This document shows positions 13,101 to 44,914 of a stretch of DNA of 64,000 nucleotides, piece by piece. Each line of letters opens with the position of its first letter. The stretch's first letter is position 1. Both the position numbers and the translations under genes were made by a program. Origin of the DNA: Ovis canadensis (taxonomy: Eukaryota > Chordata > Mammalia > Artiodactyla > Bovidae); NCBI RefSeq assembly GCF_042477335.2, contig NC_091247.1:225208001-225272000 (forward strand), given 5' to 3'. The notes beneath the pieces are model-generated. The model saw only the letters and a program-made list of their open reading frames with translations. It ran no database searches and had not been told where the DNA came from.

Positions 13101-13323
13101 ACCCGGCCCGCGGCGGCGGCGGCGGCCGGGCCAATGAGGAGCGCGGCTGAGGTAGGGGGCGGGCGCAGACTGGCCCTCCGCGTCGCTCCCGGGCCGCTCC
13201 CTCCTCCGCCTCAAGCCCCACTAAGACTAGGACCCTGAAACCCGAAGGGAAAAAGGCCACTCACCGCCCCTTCGCTGCAGCTCCTCGCTTTCGGATGAGC
13301 TCGTCCAGAGAGATGTCGGCCAT
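57..13323 (-). CDS. POLDIP3: POLDIP3 (SKAR/PDIP46), coding exons 1-4, 3' part outside window
   Basis: Four minus-strand exons join in frame (59+391+87+96 nt) to give the first 211 residues of polymerase delta-interacting protein 3. It starts [14 protein letters not shown] and continues through the [20 protein letters not shown] region. In known orthologues the protein is nuclear, binds the DNA polymerase delta p50 subunit, and as SKAR links S6K1 and the exon-junction complex to translation and export of spliced mRNA. Exon 2 holds a series of DAR-centred repeats (residues 55-118), exon 3 is the known alternative exon, and exon 4 carries an acidic run (DLDDDDD, 183-189). The RRM and C-terminus are encoded off the left edge. 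The start ATG at 13323 has A at -3 and G at +4. All exons have GT-AG borders and no frame break is seen. Identification is by protein recognition from memory and is very secure. Confidence 0.97.
1072..1133. repeat. Compound microsatellite (TC)13-(AC)18 abutting the POLDIP3 exon 3 donor
   Basis: On the plus strand about 13 TC units (1072-1097) are followed by about 18 CA units (1097-1132). In the POLDIP3 transcript this reads (UG)18 and then (AG)13, starting 6 nt downstream of the exon 3 5' splice site. UG repeats are the canonical TDP-43 ligand, so the tract is probably regulatory as well as hypervariable. Confidence 0.93.
1139..1225 (-). CDS. POLDIP3: POLDIP3 exon 3 (alternative cassette exon)
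   Basis: This 87-nt in-frame exon (29 codons) encodes [20 protein letters not shown] and then VVNNHQAKQ (residues 151-179). The acceptor has a poor polypyrimidine tract (gtgtttctag). The donor CAG|gtggag departs from consensus at +4 and +5. The length is a multiple of three, so skipping keeps the frame, which matches the two human isoforms with and without exon 3. Loss of TDP-43 is known to cause skipping of this exon in human cells. Here the donor runs straight into a (UG)18 repeat. Confidence 0.95.
1572..1690 (+). repeat. MIR SINE fragment
   Basis: The run of motifs from the MIR core is recognisable: ctgaccagctgtgtgac, then the first bases of an exponent-like 'acttggattcttc' and 'cttttataaactgtggcaat'. 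It lies in POLDIP3 intron 2. Divergent, as expected for an old element. Confidence 0.6.
1978..2368 (-). CDS. POLDIP3: POLDIP3 coding exon 2
   Basis: This 391-nt exon encodes residues 20 (last base) to 150, between an acceptor (tttgcag|GCTCAG) and a donor (CAG|gtaggt). It carries six DAR tripeptides at residues 55, 64, 73, 82, 93 and 116; the first four are spaced exactly 9 residues apart. The segment is lysine/arginine-rich and ends [14 protein letters not shown]. The reading frame is open throughout. Confidence 0.97.
2790..2905 (+). repeat. MIR SINE fragment in POLDIP3 intron 1
   Basis: Shows the MIR signature of a 'ttatgcccattttacag' tract followed by a 'ggaagacacaggcctagagagg' type segment; the remainder is degraded. 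Confidence 0.55.
2906..4244. other. POLDIP3 intron 1 DNA without recognised features
   Basis: AT-balanced unique sequence. No conserved exon, RNA gene or young repeat was recognised. Short open frames here have no recognisable protein character. Confidence 0.5.
4245..4462 (+). mobile_element. hAT-type (MER5A-like) DNA transposon relic interrupted by poly(A)
   Basis: The segments 'gagcttcttaaaaatacag', 'ccccactccagagctactga' and 'cacaggtgatcctgg' follow the order of a MER5A-type nonautonomous element. An A-tract (4312-4330) and a duplicated 'atacagctctc' interrupt it. No transposase is encoded. Family assignment is from memory. Confidence 0.5.
5683..6150 (-). mobile_element. BovB LINE (RTE) 3' fragment
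   Basis: Reading on the minus strand, it ends in the typical BovB tail (gagcgactgaactgaattg) and encodes degraded C-terminal ORF2 sequence ([15 protein letters not shown]). It is 5'-truncated in the usual way and non-coding because of frame breaks. It lies in POLDIP3 intron 1. Confidence 0.85.
7032..7266 (-). mobile_element. BovB LINE 3' fragment, short
   Basis: Terminal 235 bp of BovB in antisense to the plus strand. The minus strand translates to an [20 protein letters not shown]-type ORF2 C-terminus with an open frame to the tail. Truncated at the 5' end. Confidence 0.85.
7820..7905 (+). repeat. MIR fragment
   Basis: Contains 'cacattttatagatgggga' and 'aactgagattcaaggagag', the 3' MIR consensus segment. 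It abuts a Bov-tA. Confidence 0.6.
7914..8088 (+). mobile_element. Bov-tA SINE, first of a tandem pair
   Basis: Has the tRNA-Glu-derived head (gggttcgattcctgggttgg) and the BovA body (ggaaatggcaacccactcca), ending near gagcgacttcac. The first bases of the head are missing. It lies about 14 bp from a second Bov-tA in the same direction. Confidence 0.88.
8102..8311 (+). mobile_element. Bov-tA SINE, second copy, with (CCA)n tail
   Basis: A near-complete Bov-tA beginning ggtttctctggtggctcag and ending ttagcgacaaaa, followed by a (CCA)n microsatellite at about 8296-8311. Its divergence from consensus differs from that of its neighbour, so this looks like two insertions rather than one duplication. 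Confidence 0.87.
8312..10255. other. POLDIP3 intron 1, no recognised gene
   Basis: About 1.9 kb of unique-looking intronic DNA. No conserved coding exon or structured RNA was recognised. Open frames on both strands (for example 8940-9365, minus) have no recognisable domain and no splice-consistent borders. Confidence 0.5.
10256..10360. repeat. Three copies of a 21-bp purine-rich unit separated by T/A tracts
   Basis: A 21-bp unit beginning aagaagagaaaag and ending aagttttc occurs identically at 10256-10276, 10300-10320 and 10340-10360. The copies are separated by pyrimidine runs with T8-T12 tracts. Periods are 44 and 40 bp. It does not belong to any interspersed family I recognise. Confidence 0.9.
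10740..10955 (+). repeat. MIR SINE, nearly full length
   Basis: The order of segments matches a full MIR: gagctaacatctactgggc, 'tactttagatacattaattc', a 'ttacccatgttttacagat' core and a 'gtctgactctaggacccca' end. Located in POLDIP3 intron 1. Confidence 0.75.
11088..11438 (-). mobile_element. BovB LINE 3' fragment with target-site duplication
   Basis: A 5'-truncated BovB with a 10-bp flanking duplication TCAACCACCT at 11078-11087 and 11439-11448. The minus strand keeps an open frame of about 105 codons with ORF2 C-terminal character ([20 protein letters not shown]). Low divergence and the intact duplication suggest a relatively recent insertion. Confidence 0.92.
11835..12046 (+). mobile_element. 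Bov-tA SINE
   Basis: Begins gggcttcccaggtggcgcag and ends near cgcacacgactgagcacac. A 9-15 bp expansion near the B box ('gctgaggcacaagcc') distinguishes this copy. POLDIP3 intron 1. Confidence 0.9.
12126..12140 (+). repeat. G15 homopolymer
   Basis: An uninterrupted run of about fifteen G on the plus strand, so C15 in the POLDIP3 pre-mRNA. Probably length-variable. Confidence 0.9.
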
Positions 13324-13480
13324 CTTGCACCGCCGAACGAGCCGAGAGCACCTTAGGCTCCCTCAGGCTTCGAGCCCGCCCCTTCGGCCGCTGTGGAGCG
13401 ACTAGCGGTTTCCGGCGTTCGGCAGATGAGCTCTCGCGACAGTTCAGACTGAGAAAGGAACCGGAAGGGGCGGGGCTCTC
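12530..13480. promoter_or_regulatory. POLDIP3: CpG island over POLDIP3 exon 1
   Basis: CpG dinucleotides are frequent from about 12530 and peak at 12880-13200 (ggccgccccgcgggccgc, gcggcggcggcggc). The island covers the 3' side of exon 1 as well as the upstream promoter, so most of it lies in intron 1. This is typical of a broadly expressed gene. Confidence 0.85.
13265..13323 (-). CDS. POLDIP3: POLDIP3 coding exon 1
   Basis: Contains the initiation codon at 13323-13321 and encodes residues 1-19 plus two bases of Arg20 ([19 protein letters not shown]). It ends in a strong donor (GCG|gtgagt). It sits in a CpG island, as expected for a housekeeping promoter. Intron 1, about 10.9 kb, follows. Confidence 0.96.
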
Positions 13481-13545
13481 CCCGTGAACCTTTGCGAGCC
13501 GGTTGCTTATCTGCATATTGTGGCCCTACCTTTCCCCCCCCCCTC
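13324..13545 (-). promoter_or_regulatory. POLDIP3: POLDIP3 5' UTR and TATA-less core promoter
   Basis: Upstream of the ATG are an ETS/GABP site (accggaag, 13460-13467), an overlapping Sp1-type GC box (ggggcgggg, 13467-13475) and a TCTCGCGA element (13432-13439, matching eight bases of the palindromic TCTCGCGAGA motif bound by BANP). No TATA box is seen. The transcription start cannot be fixed from sequence; by analogy with the human spacing to RNU12 it would lie near 13.42 kb (inference). Confidence 0.65.
13509..13516 (+). promoter_or_regulatory. RNU12: Octamer-like distal sequence element of RNU12
   Basis: ATCTGCAT matches seven of eight bases of the inverted octamer ATTTGCAT and lies about 190 bp upstream of the U12 5' end, within the usual range for a snRNA DSE. 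It is embedded in the POLDIP3 promoter region. Confidence 0.5.
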
Positions 13546-13644
13546 AACTAAAAAATAGTAAAATGAAAAGCGACATAGAACAATGAAATGAATAAGGCAG
13601 CCTTCAACGAACAAAGTACAGGCTTTAACGTTCCACTTTTATAC

Positions 13645-13663
13645 TCACCGTATTGCTAATGAG
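13645..13663 (+). promoter_or_regulatory. RNU12: Proximal sequence element (PSE) of RNU12
   Basis: The sequence tcaccgtattgctaatgag resembles the vertebrate snRNA PSE (TCACCNTNAN then NNNAAAG-type end). It begins 60 bp upstream of the U12 5' end, the standard SNAPc-binding position. There is no TATA box at -25, which fits RNA polymerase II rather than III. Confidence 0.72.
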
Positions 13664-13704
13664 ATTGGGATTCATTACCTAGGAAGTAAGCCAGTTACGT
13701 CTTT

Positions 13705-13854
13705 ATGCCTTAAACTTATGAGTAAGGAAAATAACGATTCGGGGTGACGCCCGAATCCTCACTGCTAATGTGAGACGAATTTTTGAGCGGGTAAAGGTTG
13801 CCCCTAAGGTGACCCGCCTACTTTGCGGGATGCCTGGGAGTTGCGATCTGCCCG
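13705..13854 (+). ncRNA. RNU12: U12 small nuclear RNA (minor spliceosome)
   Basis: A 150-nt match to vertebrate U12 snRNA, recognised along its whole length. It begins atgccttaaacttatgag and ends gatctgcccg. The branch-site pairing segment gtaagga is at 13722-13728 (nt 18-24). The Sm site aatttttga is at 13778-13786. The 3' stem-loop that recruits the 65K protein (RNPC3) spans about 13796-13814. U12 pairs with the branch point of U12-type introns and acts in the U11/U12 di-snRNP in the nucleus. Compared with the human sequence as I remember it there are three changes in stem-loop III (nt 95, 100, 101). The nt 95 change keeps pairing as a U-G wobble and the others are in the loop. With PSE, DSE and 3' box all in place, this looks like the functional gene, not a retro-copy. 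It lies between POLDIP3 and CYB5R3, as in human. Confidence 0.98.
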
Positions 13855-13864
13855 TCCCCCTTAT

Positions 13865-13879
13865 ACTCGAAAAAGTAGA
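13865..13879 (+). terminator. RNU12: snRNA 3' box of RNU12
   Basis: The segment actcgaaaaagtaga contains AAAAGTAGA, matching the 3' half of the snRNA 3' box (AAARNNAGA). It begins 11 nt after the mature 3' end, the expected spacing for Integrator-directed 3' processing. Confidence 0.72.
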
Positions 13880-14164
13880 ATGGTTTGGGTGTGTATGTAT
13901 GGGATTAAGATTGAAAGTAATCATCGGTAGTACGTTTAGTCACGTGTCTTACTTCCAGGCTGTATAACGTTCAGAAGCCAGCCGTTTCTCCTTCCTGTGT
14001 ATATATGTACCTGTGTCTTCCTGGTCTGTACTGTGAGAGTGGGGCAAACAGCACAGGCTTTTTGCGATCTAAGTATGTAACATGTGGAATTGCCTTTTCG
14101 TTGAACCGCCTGCCCTGACCCTGGCATGAGATGGGTAGTCAATCGTATCTGAGGAGTTAATGAA
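13880..14164. other. Intergenic DNA downstream of RNU12
   Basis: About 285 bp of unique DNA with no recognised element, between the U12 3' box and the first downstream Bov-tA. Confidence 0.5.
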
Positions 14165-14372
14165 ACCCGGCTCCCTTGTGGTTCAGATGGTAAAGAATCT
14201 GCATATAATGCCGGAGACGCGGGTTCAGTCTCTGGGTTGGGAAGCTCTCCTGGAGGAGGGATAGGGCATGGCAACCCACTCCAGTATTCTTGCCCGGAGA
14301 ATCCCAAGGACAGAGGAGCTGCTGGGCCGCAGTCCATGGAGTCGCAGAGTCGGACACGACTGAGACATTAAC
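14165..14372 (+). mobile_element. Bov-tA SINE
   Basis: Head ggctcccttgtggttcagat and body ggcaacccactccagtattc, ending ggacacgactgagac. Located in the RNU12-CYB5R3 interval and followed by a MIR-like stretch. Confidence 0.88.
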
Positions 14373-14399
14373 ACACACAATCAATGGAAAATACAGGCG

Positions 14400-14475
14400 A
14401 TGCCTTGAGCACAGTGCCAGGCACGGACTAAGTGCCCTATGAGTCACTACTGTTATTCTTTTATAGGTCTGGCGA
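14400..14475 (+). repeat. MIR fragment
   Basis: Contains 'gagcacagtgccaggcacgg' and 'ctaagtgccctatgagtc', a decayed MIR core. Confidence 0.5.
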
Positions 14476-15140
14476 GTGGAGTTAGTTACTCTTGACAGCA
14501 CCACAACACAATAAAAAATCCGGCGTCGGAAGGTCTGTGGAAAAACGAGCTGGTGAAGCCGGAGGGGGTCTGAGATTGGGCTTCATGAGGGGGGAAATCC
14601 AGGTGGCCTCTGCACTGCCGAGACTGGGTGCCGGCCCCCTAAACTACTAGAGTAGGGTCCTTAACTGATACTATATCTGACAGTGAGGGGGATGGCTCTC
14701 CACCAGGAAGATTTCGTAACTCTGGGGTCGCACTTGGCGGCCTGGGCGGCGGGGATCCGGTCACGTGAAGGGTGCACAGGGTGGGGCGTCCCGCTGGCCC
14801 TCCTACGCCGGAGACGTCCCGGGGCTGGAGGTGCGGGTTATGATTCTCTGGGTCGGGGTTTCGCTCCGTTTCTTGCACGAACACACAGGACTTTTTGCCC
14901 GGTGAGGACACACATGGATTGCCAGCAGTGCAGCTGCGCTGTAGCCAAAGGTACTGACTCCTGCTTTCCTTGGAGACTAAGCAAGGATTGTGCTCGGGCC
15001 TGGGAGAACCGCACCGGGGAGGCAAAGCCCGGGAGGCGAGACTGCGCCGGGCGGATCCCTTGTGCCTGGGCTCAGACCGGTGCTTCCTCCGGGTCCTGCG
15101 CCCAGCACTGACATGCTGAAATGTGCATCACTTTATACAT

Positions 15141-15262
15141 TCCCTTTTTTTTTTTTTAATGGCCCAACGGCATGTGAGATACTCTTTTCCCGACCAGAGA
15201 TGAAATTCTTTACCCGCTGCAGTGATAGCACTGTCTTAACCTACTGGATCGCCCCTTTTACT
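15141..15262 (-). mobile_element. CHR-type SINE, diverged
   Basis: A T-tract followed by 'atggcccaacggcatgtgag' and 'cttttcccgaccagagatg', the antisense of the CHR tail and body. The tRNA-like head is degraded. Confidence 0.65.
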
Positions 15263-15384
15263 TTTTTTTTTTTGCTTTTATAATATGGTTGGAGCTTTGC
15301 GTTGACTTCTAAAAAATTCTGTATGGGTAGGTGATATCTATCACCTGTGAATTCACTTCAGGAGAGTAAAGGGGCTGTTAAAGT

Positions 15385-15600
15385 GGAAGTTGCTCAGTCT
15401 GGCTGGACTCTGCAACCCTACTGACTGTAGCCCACCAGTCTCCTCTGTCCATGGCACTATTCTTGCCTGGATGGATTCTCCAGGCAAGAATAGTGGAGTG
15501 AGTTGCCATGCCCTTCTCCAGGGGATCTTCCTGACCCAGGGATCAAACCCAGGTCTCCTGCATTGCAGGCAGATTCTTTATCTGGACCCTGAATGAAGGA
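15385..15600 (-). mobile_element. Bov-tA SINE with internal inverted duplication
   Basis: Antisense Bov-tA (ccaggggatcttcctgacc, caggtctcctgcattgcagg). In place of the usual 'ccatgggattctcc' junction it contains an extra segment that is the exact reverse complement of the following 16 bases. Confidence 0.88.
15455..15495. repeat. Perfect 16-bp inverted repeat with 9-bp loop
   Basis: cactattcttgcctgg (15455-15470) and ccaggcaagaatagtg (15480-15495) are exact reverse complements, separated by atggattct. The left arm is an insertion relative to other Bov-tA copies in this window. Confidence 0.95.
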
Positions 15601-16243
15601 ACTCCCTTCTCTACCTGTAGCCTCCACAGGACAAGGTGACACCTGCCTCACCTTGGGCCACCCCGCCTCACCACCCTGAAAACCACTCACTGCCCTCAGC
15701 CTCAGTCTCTCTGCGGGAGAGGGGGGCTACTAACTTTTTCCTACTTCTTTCAGGGTGTCCAGAGGAGAGCGTACAATGGAAAAGACGGGTCACATGGGGT
15801 TGTCTGAAGTTAGGACTGGGCACACTTTCTGACACAACGGAGATGATCTGTGCAAGACTGAGTGTGAGGGATGCTTGACTCCCAGGGTCCACACTCTGTT
15901 TTCCAGGAATCTATCCTAAAAGAAACCACTAGAGAGGAGGCTGAAGATAGCCATTGTGACTTACGACAGCCAAACTGTCCAACAGCAGGGATCTGCTACA
16001 TAAAAAGCCATGATCTATCAGGCTTATGGCGAGTTTCTGACCACACAGAGAAAGCATACCTGCCATCAGGGTGAGCAGTGGCCACACAGTGGACCGTGTG
16101 GTTCCATCTCAGTTGTAAGTGTTTGCCTCTGGATGTCCACAATTTTCCTGGGTATAGTTTTTATTTTTCCTGCATATATATTTTTTTCCTGTGACTTATT
16201 TCTTTTCCTGTGTATATTTTTCTGTACTCTCCACAAATTTTCT
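15601..16243. other. Intergenic DNA before the CYB5R3 3' end
   Basis: No recognised gene. A run of A/T-rich sequence at 16140-16243 precedes a CHR SINE. Confidence 0.45.
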
Positions 16244-16362
16244 TTTTTTTTTTTTGGCCGTGATGCAGAACCTGTGGGATCTTAGTTCCTTGACCAGGAA
16301 TAGAACCCGTGCCCCCTGCAGTGGAAGCATGGAGTGGAAGAACAGCCAAGGAGTTCCCCAAA
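16244..16362 (-). mobile_element. CHR-type SINE
   Basis: A T-rich tail (antisense poly-A), then 'ttggccgtgatgcag', 'gatcttagttccttgaccag' and 'aacccgtgccccctgcagtg'. This is the typical CHR SINE read in reverse. It lies just downstream of the CYB5R3 polyadenylation region. Confidence 0.82.
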
Positions 16363-16474
16363 GTTCCACTAAAAACACAAACCAACCTCAGAAATAAATG
16401 CCAGGTCTTACACAGCCCCTTCCCCTCTCCTGCCCCAACAACGTAGGTCACAGAGCCTCCAGGAGTTCCAAAAG

Positions 16475-17421
16475 GGTTTAAACTAGCAAAGTTTTACTTC
16501 AATGTTATGTTTGCTCATAAATGACTCTGAAAAAGCCGATATGCAAGAGGCTAACACGCTGTGTCTAAGGCAACGTCGAGGCCACTGTGAATGTCCTTCA
16601 GACAAGGGGCTCTGCTCGAAATCTCCCTGACCTGGGGCAGGGGCAGCAAGGGGGCTCTGGGACGGATGAATAAATGCACACCATCTCAGCTCTGCCATCA
16701 GGGCTGGCTGCCTGGGACGCTAAGGCAGTCGATGGGAGGTGGACTGCTTGGAACTTCCAAAGCTGCCCAAATGTTTGGGTGTTTTTGCTGAGGCTTTGGG
16801 AGGGCCCACGTGCCAGCTGGAAGGGCCCTTGGCCAGCCCCCTCCTCCCACACCAGCCCCAGGGACAAGCCCACCTCCCTGCTGACTGGACCTGCTGGGCC
16901 CTGGGTGGTTTGGCCAACCTCTCACCCCAGCAGCCCCTGCCACGGGGACTTATTGGTGTCAGCTACCACGTAGTGTCAGCTGTGGAAGCCTGGCAGTGGC
17001 CCTGAAGCAGGCGAGGGTCTGCAGCCTGGGTGAGGGCCTGCGGCCTGCAGCTAAGGGTTGCCTGTACATTTCTGCTTATTTCCAGGGTGTGGGATGCTCT
17101 GGGGAGGTTGGGGAGCGTGGTGCTCGCAGCCTCCACCCAGTAGTGTGTATGTTGGGATGGGCAGAGAGGGAAGGAACATCTCCGGCGAGGCCTAGACAGG
17201 AATCTGTCTTAAAGGTGGCCAACGGTGGCCCACCTGTAACAGACACCTGCTCCCAAAGGGGCCCCTCAGGGGCCAGCCCAGCGGGGTGACCTCCCAGGCA
17301 CGGGCAGGCCAGGCTGAACCCGGCCGCAGCTGGAGACGTGGGGCGGGTGATGTTAATGAACAGTGGCAGGAGGGGTGGGTGCGGCCAGGGCACAGTGAGA
17401 GCGGGCAGCAGGGCCCGTCCA
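16475..17421 (-). other. CYB5R3: CYB5R3 3' UTR (inferred extent)
   Basis: GC-rich, SINE-free sequence directly after the stop codon. A length of about 950 nt agrees with the long 3' UTR known for mammalian CYB5R3. The distal end is placed after an AGTAAA signal. The 3' end is inferred. Confidence 0.6.
16493..16498 (-). terminator. CYB5R3: Putative CYB5R3 polyadenylation signal (AGTAAA variant)
   Basis: The minus strand reads gaagtaaaac, giving AGTAAA, a known functional variant of AATAAA. No canonical AATAAA was seen nearby on this strand before the CHR SINE, so this is the best candidate. Confidence 0.5.
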
Positions 17422-41631
<24,210 letters not shown>

Positions 41632-42439
41632 GTTGCCGCCGCGCTGCGCTCGCTCCGCCGCCGACACCGCTGCGCCCCGGGCCCGCCCGCGGCTGCGTCA
41701 CCCGGGAGGAGGGGCGCGCCGAGCCCGGCCCAGTGGCGGCGCGCGGGGGGCGGGAGGCCGGCCTCCAGGCCCCGCCCCGCCCGCTTCCGTCCGCGGCCAG
41801 AAGGTGCCCCCGCGAGGGGCCGGCGGAACGCGTGGGCGGCCGGCGCTGTTGGCTACCGCCCCCCGCCCCAAAGCCCACCCACCGACCCGCTGTGTGGCCT
41901 CCAGTAGGACGCTGGCGGTCTCTGGGCCTCGTTGGCCGTCAAAGGGGAGAAGATGGCGCCCCCCGACCCCCCCATTGTTGGGCTCTAAAATAAAATCCGG
42001 AAAACTCTTTGTGGCTTCCCAGGCTGGCAGGAGGAAGCTCCTGCTTGGTCTGACTTCTGATCGCGCCCCTGAGCCTCCCCGGGGCCTTCTCGTTCCTCAA
42101 ACTGGCTGGCTCCCACCTCCAGGCCTTGCCCTCTCCCTGGAAGACCATCCCCACTTGCCTCAGGATCAGTCCCGCCTTATTGCTTGGGCATCAGGTCAGA
42201 TGTTCCCTCCTCAGTAAGACGTGCCCTAACCTGCCCGCCCCCTGCAGGCCGCCCCTCGTGGTCTTCCCAGCGCTTAGCATTGAGCTGAAGTCATCCCATG
42301 TGTTTGCTTAAGGGCGGCCTGCCGCTTGTCCTACCCCATCACAGTGAACTCTGGGCTGCCTGCATGCCTAGAGCCTAGCACAGAGCATATGGTAGCAAAG
42401 CGGGGAGGTGGGGTGGGGTGGCTGCGGGCAGAAAAAACG

Positions 42440-42651
42440 TGAAAGGGTTGTGTTAGTCCCTCAGTCCTGTGGAACTCTTTGTGACCCCCGCATGGACACC
42501 AGGCTCCTCTGTCCATAGGGATTCTCCAGGCAAGAACGCTGGACTAGGTAGCCATTCCCTTTTCCAGGGGATCTTCCCAACCCAGGGATTGAACCCACGT
42601 CTCCCACATCGCAGGCAGATTCTTTACCGTCTGAGCCACCTAGGAAGCCCA
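42440..42651 (-). mobile_element. Bov-tA SINE
   Basis: Antisense copy (gtccctcagtcctgtggaac to gagccacctaggaagccc), followed by an L2 3' end. Confidence 0.88.
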
Positions 42652-42654
42652 GCT

Positions 42655-42695
42655 GCATACAGTTGGTGCTCAATAAATACTTGTTGAATGAGTGA
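42655..42695 (+). repeat. L2 3' end
   Basis: 'ttggtgctcaataaatactt' and 'gttgaatgag' form the standard L2 terminus, split from upstream sequence by the preceding Bov-tA. Confidence 0.65.
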
Positions 42696-43065
42696 CTTAA
42701 AAACAGGCAGTGGGCACCTGTTCTGGATAAACCCATGCTGGCCCCCGGGGACTCTCTAGCCTTGCTCTTCTGGAATGGTCTTGGACTGGAACGTGAGCTC
42801 CTGGTACTGTAATCAGCAGCCTGCGGCAGGCAGTGTGTTCCTGCAGTGTGGAGCTGGCCAGGCACAGGACAGCTGGGCCTTCCTGGCAGAAGGAGCTGGG
42901 CAGAGCCTGGGGAAGAAGTGGACAGACGCAGGGTCAGCAAGACCAGAGGGGCTGATACAGTGGGACCTGGAGGTGCTGGTGTGATGTGACGTCAGGGTGA
43001 GGCAGTGTGGGGACCCAGGTGGAGGGAACTGGGATGTAGGGGGTTGTGGGGAGCCCTGGAGGATT

Positions 43066-43190
43066 TTGGAGGAGGAAATGGCAACCCACTCCAGTATTCC
43101 TGCCTGGGAAATCCCATGAACAGAGGAGCCTGGCAGGTTACAGTCCATGGGATGGCAAAGAGTCGGACATGACTGGGCAACTAACATGAA
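43066..43190 (+). mobile_element. Bov-tA SINE, 3' half
   Basis: Body only (ggaggaaatggcaacccact through gtcggacatgactgggcaac). Close upstream of a CHR-2-like SINE. Confidence 0.85.
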
Positions 43191-43255
43191 CTAACTCACT
43201 AACTGGAGGATTTAGGCAGATGGGGGAGTGACCAGCTGGTTTTGAAAGGGAAAAC

Positions 43256-43538
43256 TGGGACTTCCCTGGTGGTCCAGTGGTTAGGAGTTCGCCTGCCAAT
43301 GCAGGGTACACGAGTTCCATCCCTGATATGGGAAGATACCATAATGCGATGGAGCAACTAAGCCCATGAGCTGCAACCACCGAGGCGGCGTGTTGCAACG
43401 GCTGAAGCCCACACGCCTAGAGTCCGCGCTCCACGAGGGAAGCCACTGCGGTTAGATACCCACACCAGCCGCAAAGAGAGAAAGCCAGCATTCAGCAGCA
43501 AAGACCCAGCACAGTCAAAAATAAATGAATGAATGAGC
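43256..43538 (+). mobile_element. Long CHR-type SINE
   Basis: Head gggacttccctggtggtcca, extended body (cgtgttgcaacggctgaagc, aagacccagcacagtc) and an (AATG)n tail. Confidence 0.87.
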
Positions 43539-44290
43539 AAGTCATTTTTAAGAAGGGAGCAGCATGGAGAGGACAGGGAGAGAGACCTCTTACCATAGAA
43601 CATGAGGGTGAATGTCACCGCAGGTCGGTGAGGTGTTCTTTCAGTTTTAACGATCACGATTTTCATATTACCAATAGGAAAGCTTGATGTCAGCGTGTGC
43701 AGCCGGTGAGTTCCCAGTGCTAGGTGCTTCCTGGGCTACCCTCTCCAGAGCCACCTTCTAGGAGGCCGGGAGAGCAGCAGGTCTCCCCCAACCTCTGCGT
43801 CTCCCCCAGTCACTTCGAATTTTCTCCGTTTTTTGTCACTCCTGGACCGATGATGCCTCTGGCGAATGTGGATGTGTGATGCTGGGTTTTCTTCTCCTTG
43901 TGAAATTCGGAGGTGACTAAGTTGGCTTTCTCCTTTTAATCATCCTCTCACAAACCGTGAAGAATTCCTAGAGGGCTTTTCTTCTAAAGACTCATCACCT
44001 AAATGGCATTAAATCAACAAAACTTAAATCCTGTTTAGATCAAAGCTATAGACATAAGTCCAACCAAAAAAATCCTACAGAATTACAATTAAGATTGAAT
44101 CTCTTTTTCTGTCTTATGTTTTCACTTCAATTACTATATGCACTTGAAGGCTCAAAAAGGAAATAGCTTTCCTCTTAAAGTTATCACTGCTGTTGTTGCC
44201 TCTCTTAAGTTCATATTAACTGCCCATTTCTTTTCCTGTTTATCTTTTTGAGCCTTTTCATAATTGTTTTGACATATAAAATTTACACGA
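43539..44290. other. Intergenic DNA, no recognised feature
   Basis: About 750 bp upstream of CYB5R3 without a recognised gene or young repeat; the right half is AT-rich. Confidence 0.45.
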
Positions 44291-44429
44291 TCAGTTCAGT
44301 TCAGTTGCTCAGTTGTGTCCGACTCTTTGCGACCCCATGAACCGCAGCACACCAGGCCTCCCTGTCCATCACCAACTCCAGGAGTTCACTCAAACCCATG
44401 TCCATTGAGTCGGTGATGTCATTCAACCA
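44291..44429 (-). mobile_element. BovB LINE 3' fragment, short
   Basis: Starts at the BovB tail (cagttcagttcagttgctca) and stops after about 139 bp, a 5'-truncated insertion. Confidence 0.87.
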
Positions 44430-44914
44430 GATAACAATCAATATAAATTACTGAAGCATTTTACTCTCACCACAGTAAAACCTGTTGTGTTTACACCTCA
44501 CCCCGCTGACTCACTTCTATTTGTACAGTGCAAAAGGGGATATCACTTCTGTTTACATCTGAAGGCTTCTCTAGAAAGTAACCTGCATGCCAGGCCTGGC
44601 CTTGCAGGCGGGAGTTGTGGCCCAGTTTCTTTGTAGGATTACAGGGTAAACTTCTCCCCAGACTCCAAAGGGGCTGTTCACCTCTTGCTTGACTGTAGGG
44701 TGGCCTCAGTGACAGAATGTTGGCAAGTGAGAAGGAGCAATGTGAAGAACGAGGGGTGGCATTGATTAGGTGGCCCATCCCTACTCTGGGGACTCAGACC
44801 CAGTGGGGCGGGTTCAGCAGCCAATTCACTATATGACCACAGGCCAAGACCTTTCTCTTTCTGGGAAAGGGCGACTTCTGATATTTTATTCTGGGTCGGC
44901 ATTCCTTCAGGCTT

